From NCBI GenBank assembly GCA_009469585.1, contig SSXW01000015.1:27631-91630 (forward strand): a DNA stretch of 64,000 nucleotides, given 5' to 3'. Every line of letters begins with the position of its first letter. Position 1 is the first letter of the stretch. Shown piece after piece: positions 17,862 to 26,604 of the stretch. A program made the translations under genes and the position numbers. This DNA is from Dechloromonas sp. Dech2017 (GTDB taxonomy: Bacteria > Pseudomonadota > Gammaproteobacteria > Burkholderiales > Rhodocyclaceae). The notes beneath the pieces are model-generated. The model made no database searches. It worked only from the letters and a program-made list of their open reading frames with translations, and had not been told where the DNA came from.

Positions 17862-20800
17862 ATGAACAAGCCATTCTTCCCGCGCACCCTCAAATCGCGG
17901 GTAACCCTGCTGACCCTGGTCATTTTCGTCGCCGGCATGTGGTTGCTGGCCTTCTACGCCAGCCGCGCCTTGCGCGCCGACATGGAGCACCTGCTCGGCG
18001 AGCACCAGTATTCGACGCTTTCCTTCATCACCGCCGAGGTCAATCAGAACCTGCTCAGCCGCATCGAGGCGCTGGAACTGGTGGCATCGCGGGTCAGGCC
18101 GGAAATGCTCGCCAACCGCCGGGCCTTGCAGGATTTCCTGGGTGACCGGGTGGTGCTCGCCGGATTGTTCAACGGCGGCGTCGTCATCGTCGATGCCGGC
18201 GGCAAGGCGGTGGCCGACTCCCGGCCGGCCCCGGGGCGGATCGGCGAGAGTTTCGCCAGCGACGATTCGGTGGCCCGGGTGTTGGCCACGGGAAAATCGA
18301 CAGTCGGCCTGCCGGCCTTCGCCAACAAGGAGGCGCCGGGCTTCGGCATCAGCGCCGTCATCCGCGACGCCAAGGGCGAGACGCTAGGCGCCATCGCCGG
18401 CTTTACCGATCTCGGCCGGGCGAATTTCCTCGATCAGTTCACTAGCAACCGCTTCGGCCGCACGGGCGGTTACTTTGTCGTCGAGCCGACCGAGCGCCTG
18501 GTCATCGCGTCCACCAATCCCGCCCATTTGATGCAGAAGGTGGTCGGGCCCGGCATCATCCCGGAAATCGACCGGATAGCAGCCGGATTCGAGGGCACGC
18601 AAGTCTTCGTCAACCAGTTCGGCATCGAGGTCATCAACTCATCGCAGCACGTTCGCGTCGCCCGTTGGGTGGTTTCTTCCACCATGCCGGTCAGCGAGGC
18701 CTTCGCCCCGATCCGGGCGATGGAGCAGCGCATGCTGCTGGCCACGCTGGCCCTCAGCCTGCTGGCCGCCATGGCCACCTGGTGGATACTCCGCCGCCAG
18801 CTGGCGCCGCTGTCCAATGCTGCCAGCACGCTGGCCCGCTACACCCGGGCCAACCAGACGCCGCCGGCCCTGCCGGTCCTGCGCAACGACGAGATCGGCG
18901 AACTGATCGGCGGCTTCAACCTCTTGGTCGACATGCTCAAGGCCCGCGAAGAGGCGTTGAAGTCCAGCGAGCGGCGTTTTCAACTGGCCATCGACGGCGC
19001 CGACCAGGGCATCTGGGACATGGATCTGCTGACCGGCCACAATTACCACTCGCCCCGGATGAGCGCCATGCTCGGCTACACCCCGGGCGAGTTGCCGGCC
19101 AGTCGCGAGGCCTGGGATGCCATCCTGCATCCCGACGATGTCGCCGAGGTCTGGGCCAAGGTCCGGGAGCAGGTTGCCGGGGCCAGCCAGCCCTACGAAA
19201 GCATTTTCCGGGCGCGCTGCAAATCCGGCGGCTGGCGCTGGATCCTCAGCCGCGGGCGGGCCAGTTTCGATGCCGCCGGCAAGGCCGTCCGGCTGACCGG
19301 CACGCATACCGACATCACCGCCCGCATCCAGTCCGAGCGGCTTGAGCAGTTCCGTAGCCAGGTGCTGGAGTTGCTCACCCGGGAATGTTCGCTGGCCGAC
19401 ATCCTGCTCGCCATCGTGCACGGCGTCGAGCGCCTGCATCCGGAGATGCTGTGCAGCATCCTGCTCGTCGACGCCGAAGGCAAGCAGCTCGGGCTGGGCG
19501 TCGCCCCCAGCCTGCCGGATTTCTTCAACCAGGGGATCGATCCGGTCGCCATCGGGCCCGGCGTCGGCAGTTGCGGCGCGGCGGCCCACTCGGGCCAGCG
19601 GGTCATCGTCGATGACATCCAGGCCAGCCCCAACTGGCAACGTGCCTGGGATCTGGCGGCCCTCGCCGGGCTCGCCGCCTGCTGGTCGCAGCCCATCGTC
19701 GGCGCCGCCGGGCAGGTGCTAGGCACCTTCGCCATCTATCACCGCCAGGTGCATGCGCCGGACGCCGCCGACATCGCGCTGATCGAAGGCCTGGCCCGCC
19801 TGGCCAGCATCGCCATCGAGCGGGTGCGGGCGACCGGCGAACTGGCCCAGTACCGGCATCATCTGGAAGAACTGGTCGACTCGCGCACCGCGGAGCTGTT
19901 AGTCGCCAAGGATGCAGCCGAAGCGGCCAACCGGGCGAAAAGTACCTTCCTGGCCAACATGAGCCACGAATTGCGCACGCCGATGAACGCCATCATCGGC
20001 CTGACCAGCCTGCTCGAACGCAACTGCAACGATCCGGTGCAGCACGACAAGCTGAGCAAGATCTCGCGGGCTGCCTGGCATTTGCTGCAATTGCTCAACG
20101 AAATCCTCGACCTGTCGAAAATCGATGCCGAGCGCATGACGCTGGACGACCGGCCGTTTTCCATCGCCGCGCTGCAGGGCGACCTCGATGCCCTGATCGG
20201 CGACCGCCTGCAGGGCAAGGCCGTGCAGCTGCAGTACGCGCTCGACCCGCAGTTGCAATCACTGACCCTGCTCGGCGATCCGCTGCGCCTGCAACAGGTG
20301 CTGCTCAACCTGCTCGGCAATTCGATCAAGTTCACCGAGCGGGGCACGGTGTCGCTGAGCGTTTCGGTGCTCGGCGATACGGCCGACAGCATCCGCCTCG
20401 AATTCGTCGTCGCCGACACCGGCATCGGCATGTCGGCGCAGGAGATCGGCCAGGTCTTCCAGCCTTTCGTCCAGGCCGACGGATCGACCACCCGGAAATA
20501 CGGCGGCACCGGCCTCGGCCTGACCATCTGCCAGAAGCTGGTTGGCCTGATGGGCGGCGAAATCGTGGTCAGCAGCACACCCGGCGTCGGCAGCCGCTTT
20601 TCCTTCGCGCTCGATTTCCGCAAGGCTCCGGCCATGCCGCAAGAGGCCGGTAGCGCCGCGGCCGGCGAGGCGGCGGGAGCCGAGCAGCAGTTGCGCAGCC
20701 GGCATCCCGGGGCCCGCATCCTGCTTGTCGAGGATGAATGGATCAACCAGGAAGTCGGCAAGGCGCTGCTCGAGGATGTGCTCGGCTACGCCGTCGACCT

Positions 20801-21098
20801 CGCCGGCGACGGCCACGAAGCCTTCGCCAAGGTCCGGGACGGCCATTACGACGCGGTGCTGATGGACATGCAGATGCCGGTCATGGACGGCCTCGAGGCG
20901 ACCCCCTGCATCCGCCGGCTGGCCGACTGCCGGCAACTGCCGATCATCGCCATGACCGCCAACACCTTCGCCAGCGACGTGGCGCAGTGCGCCGAGGCGG
21001 GAATGAACGATTTCATCGCCAAGCCGGTAGACCCCGAGGTGCTTTTTGCCACCCTGCTCAAGTGGCTGGACAGGCCGCGCCAGGACGCGATGGAGTAA
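17862..21098 (+). CDS. Membrane hybrid sensor histidine kinase (CACHE-HAMP-PAS-GAF-HisKA-ATPase-REC)
   Basis: A 1078-residue sensor. One membrane helix (about 15-37) precedes a double-CACHE-like periplasmic domain; a second helix at about 285-305 leads to HAMP. A PAS domain (F-Q-L-A-I-D-G-A-D-Q-G-I-W-D) and a GAF domain (G-P-G-V-G-S-C-G) follow, then HisKA with phosphoacceptor His702 in M-S-H-E-L-R-T-P, the ATPase with D-T-G-I-G-M and G-G-T-G-L-G-L, and a receiver with Asp1002 in L-M-D-M-Q-M-P. The long upstream open frame is non-coding; the ATG used begins the first membrane segment. No HPt or output gene is adjacent, so its target is unknown. Confidence 0.88.
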   Translation: MNKPFFPRTLKSRVTLLTLVIFVAGMWLLAFYASRALRADMEHLLGEHQYSTLSFITAEVNQNLLSRIEALELVASRVRPEMLANRRALQDFLGDRVVLAGLFNGGVVIVDAGGKAVADSRPAPGRIGESFASDDSVARVLATGKSTVGLPAFANKEAPGFGISAVIRDAKGETLGAIAGFTDLGRANFLDQFTSNRFGRTGGYFVVEPTERLVIASTNPAHLMQKVVGPGIIPEIDRIAAGFEGTQVFVNQFGIEVINSSQHVRVARWVVSSTMPVSEAFAPIRAMEQRMLLATLALSLLAAMATWWILRRQLAPLSNAASTLARYTRANQTPPALPVLRNDEIGELIGGFNLLVDMLKAREEALKSSERRFQLAIDGADQGIWDMDLLTGHNYHSPRMSAMLGYTPGELPASREAWDAILHPDDVAEVWAKVREQVAGASQPYESIFRARCKSGGWRWILSRGRASFDAAGKAVRLTGTHTDITARIQSERLEQFRSQVLELLTRECSLADILLAIVHGVERLHPEMLCSILLVDAEGKQLGLGVAPSLPDFFNQGIDPVAIGPGVGSCGAAAHSGQRVIVDDIQASPNWQRAWDLAALAGLAACWSQPIVGAAGQVLGTFAIYHRQVHAPDAADIALIEGLARLASIAIERVRATGELAQYRHHLEELVDSRTAELLVAKDAAEAANRAKSTFLANMSHELRTPMNAIIGLTSLLERNCNDPVQHDKLSKISRAAWHLLQLLNEILDLSKIDAERMTLDDRPFSIAALQGDLDALIGDRLQGKAVQLQYALDPQLQSLTLLGDPLRLQQVLLNLLGNSIKFTERGTVSLSVSVLGDTADSIRLEFVVADTGIGMSAQEIGQVFQPFVQADGSTTRKYGGTGLGLTICQKLVGLMGGEIVVSSTPGVGSRFSFALDFRKAPAMPQEAGSAAAGEAAGAEQQLRSRHPGARILLVEDEWINQEVGKALLEDVLGYAVDLAGDGHEAFAKVRDGHYDAVLMDMQMPVMDGLEATPCIRRLADCRQLPIIAMTANTFASDVAQCAEAGMNDFIAKPVDPEVLFATLLKWLDRPRQDAME

Positions 21099-21110
21099 GA
21101 AGCGGCTGCC

Positions 21111-21467
21111 TCAGAGCAGTTCGGTATCGTCGTCGGCGTAGGCCGGCGCGCAGCAGCACAGGATGCGCAGGGTTTCCTGGCCGGTGTTGCTGATGCAATG
21201 CGGCGTGCCGGGGCGGATCAGGACGCTGTCGCCGACGCCCACCGCAAAGCTGTCGTCGCCCAGCCGCATCAGGCCCTGGCCGTGGGTGACGTGGTAGATC
21301 TCCTCGCTCCGCCGGTGGCGGTGCAGCAGCGTCGTCGTGCCGGGCGGGATGCGGGCCTCGGCCAGGCTCTGGTTAACCGACTGGCCGTGATCGGGGTGGA
21401 GCAGCTCGCGGATGGTAGACGCGTCGCGGGTCAGGTAGGGCTCGACCGCGTCGATCGCCGTCTTCAT
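21111..21467 (-). CDS. Small cupin-domain protein
   Basis: The 118-residue single-domain cupin shows both conserved motifs: P-P-G-T-T-T-L-L-H-R-H-R-R-S-E-E-I-Y-H-V-T-H-G and I-R-P-G-T-P-H-C-I-S-N. His49, His51, Glu55/56 and His90 can bind a metal. Such proteins are often mannose-6-phosphate isomerase-like sugar enzymes or dioxygenase-like metalloproteins; the exact reaction is not predictable. Its start lies one base after the stop of creA, so the two are transcribed together. The C-terminus has an unusual C-C-C run. Confidence 0.82.
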   Translation of the reverse strand: MKTAIDAVEPYLTRDASTIRELLHPDHGQSVNQSLAEARIPPGTTTLLHRHRRSEEIYHVTHGQGLMRLGDDSFAVGVGDSVLIRPGTPHCISNTGQETLRILCCCAPAYADDDTELL

Positions 21468-21468
21468 G

Positions 21469-21936
21469 CTAGTTGCCTCCCCAGGGCTGGATGGGCACCG
21501 TCGAGATGGCATTGGCCGGGGCGCCCTCGATGATCTTGCGGCTGATCGCCAGGTAGACCAGCACGTTGCGCTTGCGGTCGTAGAAGCGGTGGATCTTGGT
21601 TTCCTTGAAGAGCAGCGAGGTGTCTTCGGAAAAGACCACTTCGTCGTCGGCCAGCTTGGCCGGCAGGGTGATCGGGCCGATCTGGCGGCAGGCCAGCGAG
21701 AACTGCGAGGGATCTTCGGCCAGGCCGAAGCTGCCCTTGATGCCGCCGGTCCTCGCCTGGCTGACGTGGCAGGTGACGCCGGGGATTTTCGGGTCGTCGT
21801 AGGCATTGACGCAGACCCGGTGGTTGGCGCCGATCAGCTTCCAGGTGGTGGTGGCGCATTGGATTTCTTCGGCGGTGACGCTTGCACTGGCCGTCAGGGC
21901 CAGGGCGAGCAGGGAGAGCGAACGGAAGTGGGGCAT
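21469..21936 (-). CDS. creA: CreA family periplasmic protein
   Basis: The 155 residues have a signal peptide cleaved near S-V-T-A, then the CreA family pattern: a Cys pair in the N-terminal region, D-D-P-K-I-P-G-V-T-C-H-V-S, G-G-I-K-G-S-F-G-L-A-E-D-P-S, and the ending P-I-Q-P-W-G. CreA is widely conserved in Proteobacteria but has no established biochemical role. It is followed immediately by the cupin gene. Confidence 0.88.
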   Translation of the reverse strand: MPHFRSLSLLALALTASASVTAEEIQCATTTWKLIGANHRVCVNAYDDPKIPGVTCHVSQARTGGIKGSFGLAEDPSQFSLACRQIGPITLPAKLADDEVVFSEDTSLLFKETKIHRFYDRKRNVLVYLAISRKIIEGAPANAISTVPIQPWGGN

Positions 21937-21956
21937 GGATTTTTCCCGGGTGATGA

Positions 21957-23051
21957 TCAGGGGGCAGCGGCGAGCTGCCGGATAAATTCTGAACCGGCCC
22001 GGCGCCCTTCGGCAAGCAGGGTGTCGATGAAGGCCGGGCTGCGGTCAAGCTTGGACGGGTAGTCGAGGTCGAGGCCGAGCCGGATGTAGCGGATGGTCAC
22101 CGGCTTGAAATGCTCGGCGCTCAGCCAGCCCTTGGCCAGCCAGGCGTTGGCCTGCTCGATGAAGAACAGTTCCTGGCGCAGCGACAGGTTGCCGGCCAGT
22201 TCGTTGCGGCGGTCGGCGATGTCGCTGGTACTGCGCGGTTCGTCGGCGCGCCGGTCGGGATTGATCTGGATGACCCAGATTTCGTCGGGCTTGGCGTCGC
22301 GCTCGGCCACGTCGGAAAGAAAACCGCGCACCGGCGGGTTCTGCGAGAACAGGCCATCCCAGTAGCGGCCGTTGCCGACCGGGACGGCGCGAAAGAGCTC
22401 GGGAATCGCCGCCGAGGCAAGCAGGGCGTCGACGCCGATGCGCTTTTGCGGGCTGGCATGGTGTGAATGGAAAACCTCGAACTGGCCGGACAGCACGTCG
22501 ACCGCGCCGACCAGCAGGCGCGGCGAGGCGGGCTTGACCAGCGCCGGCAGGCGGGCGAATTCGACATGGCGGGCGATCACCTCGGCGAGGTATTTCTGGC
22601 CGGTGGGCGGCAGTTGGTAGGGGCTGATTTCGGGCAGCGCCAGCCAGGCCGAACTGCGCTGCAGCCAGACCAGGAACTGGTTGCTGACGGCGTCGGGCAA
22701 CTGCTGCGCCGCCATCTCCTGCCAGAAGGATTCGAGCAGCGTGGCGCCCAGCGCCGGTTTGTCCTGGAGCAGGCCGAACCAGGCCACCGCCGCGCACAGG
22801 GCGCCGCCCGAGGTGCCGGACAGCCCGCTAACCCGGTGGTGCTGCGGGTCGATGCCGCCGAGCAGGGCCTGCAGCACGCCGCCGGTGAAGGCGGTGTGGC
22901 TGCCGCCGCCCTGGCAGGCGATGGCGACGGTGCGCGGGTTGGCGGGCGGGGCGCCGGCACCTGCCTGGCCGGCTTTGCGGTGGGGCGATGGCTTGGCCGT
23001 CGAGCGGCGGGTCGGTGGGCTTTTTTGCGGATTTTTGGGCGGGTGAGTCAT
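21957..23051 (-). CDS. Patatin-like phospholipase
   Basis: A lipid acyl hydrolase candidate of 364 residues. It has the patatin oxyanion loop (C-Q-G-G-G-S-H-T-A-F), the nucleophile elbow G-L-S-G-T-S-G-G-A with Ser as the active residue, and the catalytic Asp in Y-W-D-G-L-F-S-Q-N-P-P. A basic, Pro-rich N-terminal tail of about 40 residues precedes the domain and has no signal peptide. The open frame extends well upstream without a credible N-terminus, so the ATG at 23051 was chosen. It may degrade membrane or storage lipids; PHB depolymerases belong to other families. Confidence 0.85.
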   Translation of the reverse strand: MTHPPKNPQKSPPTRRSTAKPSPHRKAGQAGAGAPPANPRTVAIACQGGGSHTAFTGGVLQALLGGIDPQHHRVSGLSGTSGGALCAAVAWFGLLQDKPALGATLLESFWQEMAAQQLPDAVSNQFLVWLQRSSAWLALPEISPYQLPPTGQKYLAEVIARHVEFARLPALVKPASPRLLVGAVDVLSGQFEVFHSHHASPQKRIGVDALLASAAIPELFRAVPVGNGRYWDGLFSQNPPVRGFLSDVAERDAKPDEIWVIQINPDRRADEPRSTSDIADRRNELAGNLSLRQELFFIEQANAWLAKGWLSAEHFKPVTIRYIRLGLDLDYPSKLDRSPAFIDTLLAEGRRAGSEFIRQLAAAP

Positions 23052-23128
23052 GGTGAATTTCCGGGTTCGGGCAAGTGCCCAGTTTGCCACGATTTCCGTC
23101 CGGGTGATGACGTTGGCAAGCCGCTGCC

Positions 23129-24490
23129 TCAGCCGAGCGGCACCATGCGGCCGACGTGCTTGGCGAGCAGCCGGTAGGCGTCGCGGTCGAAAGGCGGCTG
23201 GGCGGCTTCGCGCAGGGCCTGCAGTTCCTCGTCGGAACGGGCCGTGCCGAGGTAGCGCCAGGCGTCGATCAGGTGGGCTTCGTCGCGCTCGCGGATCAGG
23301 GCTGGGCCGGCAAAGGGCCAGGCCACCAGCTTTTGCGCGGCGAACGCCGTCATCAACCGCGTGGTGTGCCGGGCCAGCGTCTCGCGGCCGATGCAGGCGC
23401 CCTTGCAGCGCTTGACCTGGTAGCCGAAGCAGGGCTTGCCGGGGCTGGCTTTCTCGAGGCCGGTCAGGATGTCGCACAGGTGGTAGGACTGGGCCAGGGC
23501 GCGCAGCACCTCGTTGGCTTCGCGGGCATGCTTGAACAGCCCGTAGCAGGAGGTCCGCAGGCCGAAATCGACTTCGCTGGCCAGGACCAGCTGCGGCCGC
23601 AGCCAGCCTTCGCCCTCGTCGACCAGGGTCCAGGTGCACAACTCGTCGTTGCGCCGCAGCTGCCGGTTGTGCACCGGCTGCAGCGCCTTGACCAGGGCCG
23701 ATTCCTTGAGCAGGGCGCCGATCTCGCCGGCCGTCTCGATCCAGTCGATGCGCCTGACCTGCAGGGCCAGCGCCATCTCATTGGCCGAGGCGTGGTCGCC
23801 GGCGAAGTGGGACAGCACGCGCTGGCGGATGTCCTTGGCCTTGCCGATGTAGAGCGGCAGCGCATTTTCGCCGTAGAACAGGTACACGCCGGGGCCGTCG
23901 GGCAGGTCGTCGACCAGGCCGGGATCGAGCTGCGGCGGCAGGCTGGGGTTGGCGTTCTGCGCTTTCAGCGCCGCCTCGATTTCGTCATCGCTGCGGTCGA
24001 CGCGGATTTTTTGCCAAAATTGAAAGATCAGCTGGGCGTCGGCCAGCGCCCGGTGGCGGGCTTCGGCCTGCAGGCCGTGGCGCTCGATCAGGCTGTCCAG
24101 GTTGTGGCGGCGATGCTCGGGGAAGAGGGCGCGCGACAGCTTGACGGTGCACAGAACCGGGGCGCGGAAGGTGGTGCCCAGGCGCTTGAATTCGTTTTTC
24201 AGGAAACCGTAGTCGAAGCGCGCGTTGTGGGCGATGAACAGCCGGCCTTCGAGGCGTTTCATGGCCTCGCCGGCGACTTCGGCAAACGACGGGGCGTCGG
24301 CCACCATGGCGTTGCTGATGCCGGTCAGCTGCTCGATGAAGGGCGGGATGCGGGTGCCGGGATTGACCAGCTGCTGCCATTCGCGCACCGAGCCGTCGGC
24401 ATCGACCTCGACGATGCCGATTTCGGTGATGCGGTCGGCGGTGGCGGTGGCACCGGTGGTTTCCAGGTCGACGAAGGCGAGGGGGCGCAT
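23129..24490 (-). CDS. Fused DnaQ-like 3'-5' exonuclease and UvrC-type GIY-YIG nuclease
   Basis: The 453 residues join two nuclease modules. Residues 1-170 form an epsilon-type DEDDh exonuclease (F-V-D-L-E-T-T-G, H-N-A-R-F-D-Y, H-R-A-L-A-D-A). Residues 200-290 form a GIY-YIG domain (G-V-Y-L-F-Y-G and L-Y-I-G-K-A-K-D-I-R-Q-R-V), like the N-terminal incision half of UvrC and of Cho. A Cys-containing helical tail follows (C-F-G-Y-Q-V-K-R-C-K-G-A-C). This domain pair is a known proteobacterial family thought to act in repair. A copy of the dispersed repeat lies inside the coding sequence near residue 165. Confidence 0.88.
   Translation of the reverse strand: MRPLAFVDLETTGATATADRITEIGIVEVDADGSVREWQQLVNPGTRIPPFIEQLTGISNAMVADAPSFAEVAGEAMKRLEGRLFIAHNARFDYGFLKNEFKRLGTTFRAPVLCTVKLSRALFPEHRRHNLDSLIERHGLQAEARHRALADAQLIFQFWQKIRVDRSDDEIEAALKAQNANPSLPPQLDPGLVDDLPDGPGVYLFYGENALPLYIGKAKDIRQRVLSHFAGDHASANEMALALQVRRIDWIETAGEIGALLKESALVKALQPVHNRQLRRNDELCTWTLVDEGEGWLRPQLVLASEVDFGLRTSCYGLFKHAREANEVLRALAQSYHLCDILTGLEKASPGKPCFGYQVKRCKGACIGRETLARHTTRLMTAFAAQKLVAWPFAGPALIRERDEAHLIDAWRYLGTARSDEELQALREAAQPPFDRDAYRLLAKHVGRMVPLG
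23990..24026. repeat. Dispersed repeat copy 3 (inside the exonuclease gene)
   Basis: Reads GCTGCGGTCGACGCGG then ATTTTTTGCCAAAATTGAAAG. It encodes part of F-Q-F-W-Q-K-I-R-V-D-R-S in the linker between the two nuclease domains. Confidence 0.65.
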
Positions 24491-24608
24491 GGGGCGATTT
24501 TCTCACGAGCCGGCATGCCGCGACAGATCGGCCGGGTGACGCAGGCGCAATCGGAGGGCAGGACCCGGGTTATCCTTGCCGCCCCCAATCAAAAAAAGAG
24601 AATTCCCC

Positions 24609-26216
24609 ATGACCTGGCGCCCCCGGATAATCCTTCACCGCTGGCTGTTCCTGCTGCTCGCCGTCGCACTGCCGGCCGGCGCGGCCGAGCCGGCCATTCC
24701 CGAGGAAATCGGCGCCACCCTGCAGGTGGCCCGCGGCGAACGCGAGGGCTTCTGGGAAAAGACCCTGGTCGTCCGCTTTGCCGGCCAGCGCCGGGTGCTG
24801 TCGACCAGCGACGGCCTGCTCGACGCCAGGGCGGCGATTAACCATGCTGCCCATCCCGGGCTGTGGATGCGGCTGGGCAAGGACGGCAAGCCCTACTCCG
24901 AAGGCGTGCGCGACGCCACCGCCGAGCGCCTCGGCTTCCCCCGGCAGGCGGTCGCCCAGATGGCGACGGCGGCCGACATGGACAACCTGGCCGTGGTCAC
25001 CCGCCGCCACGGCCCGTTGACCGTCACCGTGCTGGCCACGGCCGGCGCTAAAAGCAACGCCATCCGCACCGGGGTCGATGCCGGCACCCACATCGAGGGC
25101 GAGACGCCGGCCGGCACCATCAACCTGATGGTGCTGAGCAATATCGAACTGAGCGACGCGGCGCTGGCCCGCGCCCTGATCACCGTCACCGAAGGCAAGA
25201 CAGCGGCGCTCGAAGACCTCCGCGTGCCGAGCACCTACACGAAAAGCGTGCAGGCCACCGGCACCGGCACCGACAGCATCATCGTCGTCTCCGGCACCGC
25301 CGCCCCACGGGCGACCTACACCGGCGGCCACAGCCGGATCGGCGAACTGATCGGCAAGGCCAGCTACCAGGCGGTGATCGAGGCGCTGGGCAAGCAGAAC
25401 GGCTTCTTCCTGCCGGGCAGCCAGCGCTTTGCCGACGCAGCGGCCGGCCCGGCCAAGGCCCCCGGCGACCTGCGCCTGGCGCTGGCCCACCTCGATGCCG
25501 TGCCCGGCGACATCGCCGGCAACCGGGCGCGCATCGAGCAGGCCATCCGTGAAGCGGCCCGCCACGGCGCCGACTGGGTGGTGACGCCGGAGCTGGCCGA
25601 GACCGGCTACAACTTCGCCAGCCGCATCGGCACCGGCTGGATCGCGCCCTTTCCCGATGCCTGGGTCAGCTCCCTGGCCGCCATCGCCCGCGACAACCGC
25701 ATCGCCCTCTTCGTCGGCCTGGCCGAACGCGAGGCGGGCAGCGGCAAGCTGTACAACAGCGTGGCGGTGATCGACCGCGACGGCGTCATCCGCGGCACCT
25801 ACCGCAAGCAGCGCCTGGTCGGCCGGGCCGAAAGCTGGGCCCTGGCCGGCACCGGCGGAGCACCCTTCGACGTCGACGGGATCGCCGTCGGCACGCTGAT
25901 CTGCGCCGATGCCTGGAAGGCCGGCCCGGCCGCCAGCCAGGCGGCGCAGGGTGCCGCCATCCTGCTCGCCCCGGCCAACTGGCCGCCGGTGGACGGCATG
26001 GGGCCGGGCGACGTCTGGGAGCGGCGGACGCGGGAAACCGGCCTGCCGATGGTCGTCGTCAATCGCGGCGGCAAGGAGCCGGAACTCGATTTCTCGGCCG
26101 GGGAAAGCGTCGTATCCCGCGGCGGCGAACGCCTGCTCAGCTTCACGGCGCCGGCCGGCGGCATCTTTTACGTGGACTGGGATCGCCGGCAGGGTTTCCG
26201 CCAGGTCACGCCCTAG
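24609..26216 (+). CDS. Exported fusion of adenosylcobinamide amidohydrolase (CbiZ) and a nitrilase-type amidohydrolase
   Basis: The 535-residue protein begins with a signal peptide ending near P-A-G-A-A. Residues about 45-245 carry the CbiZ signatures: T-A-G-A-K-S-N-A-I-R-T-G, G-T-I-N-L-M-V-L-S-N, T-E-G-K-T-A-A-L-E-D-L and A-T-G-T-G-T-D-S-I-I-V-V-S-G. CbiZ hydrolyses the amide bond linking the corrin ring to the nucleotide loop in cobamide salvage. Residues about 285-520 form a carbon-nitrogen hydrolase with the Glu-Lys-Cys triad visible (Glu328 in T-P-E-L, Lys400 in Y-R-K-Q-R, Cys432 in I-C-A-D-A-W). The start was moved to the ATG after GAGAATTCCCC. No cobalamin riboswitch was seen upstream. 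Joint function in periplasmic corrinoid remodelling is inference. Confidence 0.8.
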   Translation: MTWRPRIILHRWLFLLLAVALPAGAAEPAIPEEIGATLQVARGEREGFWEKTLVVRFAGQRRVLSTSDGLLDARAAINHAAHPGLWMRLGKDGKPYSEGVRDATAERLGFPRQAVAQMATAADMDNLAVVTRRHGPLTVTVLATAGAKSNAIRTGVDAGTHIEGETPAGTINLMVLSNIELSDAALARALITVTEGKTAALEDLRVPSTYTKSVQATGTGTDSIIVVSGTAAPRATYTGGHSRIGELIGKASYQAVIEALGKQNGFFLPGSQRFADAAAGPAKAPGDLRLALAHLDAVPGDIAGNRARIEQAIREAARHGADWVVTPELAETGYNFASRIGTGWIAPFPDAWVSSLAAIARDNRIALFVGLAEREAGSGKLYNSVAVIDRDGVIRGTYRKQRLVGRAESWALAGTGGAPFDVDGIAVGTLICADAWKAGPAASQAAQGAAILLAPANWPPVDGMGPGDVWERRTRETGLPMVVVNRGGKEPELDFSAGESVVSRGGERLLSFTAPAGGIFYVDWDRRQGFRQVTP

Positions 26217-26232
26217 GGCTAGTGCGCCGGCC

Positions 26233-26272
26233 ATTTGAAAATTGGCCGGAAATTGCTGTCGACCGCAGCAGT
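26233..26272. repeat. Dispersed repeat copy 4 (after the CbiZ-nitrilase gene)
   Basis: Reads ATTTGAAAATTGGCCGGAAA then TTGCTGTCGACCGCAGCAGT. It starts 17 bp after the stop codon. This is one of the best-preserved copies. Confidence 0.8.
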
Positions 26273-26356
26273 CGGGCCAGCCGGCTGGCGCCTCGCCGCT
26301 TCGCTGTCTATGCTGAAGGGAAGACCGAGCAGACGGTCGTCGAGGGCGAGGAGACC

Positions 26357-26557
26357 ATGAAGAAGCCCAAGCTGAAGGCCCAGCGTCTGGCGGCGTTGTT
26401 CGCGCTGGGCTGCCTGCTGTTCAATTTTCCGCTGCTGGCGTTGTTCAACCGCAGCGAAACGGTGGCCGGGCTGCCCCTGCTTTTCGTTTACGTCTATGTC
26501 GCCTGGGGGCTGCTGATCGCGCTGCTCGCCCTGGTCATCGAGCGGAAGAATCCGTGA
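26357..26557 (+). CDS. Small two-helix membrane protein
   Basis: A 66-residue protein with a Lys-rich N-terminus and two hydrophobic helices (about 10-30 and 40-61), ending K-N-P. GAGGAGACC lies directly before the ATG. Small proteins of this type commonly sit just upstream of SLC5-family transporter or sensor genes, and here the next gene, 47 bp on, encodes an SLC5 fusion. A role as its partner subunit is likely but inferred. Confidence 0.72.
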   Translation: MKKPKLKAQRLAALFALGCLLFNFPLLALFNRSETVAGLPLLFVYVYVAWGLLIALLALVIERKNP

Positions 26558-26604
26558 TGCGGCCGGCGAACTGTTCCGTCGCACCCATCCCGGAGGCCTG
26601 AGGG

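Noticed and set aside
24491..24608. Possible cobalamin riboswitch before the CbiZ fusion
   Set aside because: GACGCAGGCGCAAT is loosely suggestive, but no B12 box or multi-stem fold could be recognised in the 118-bp leader.
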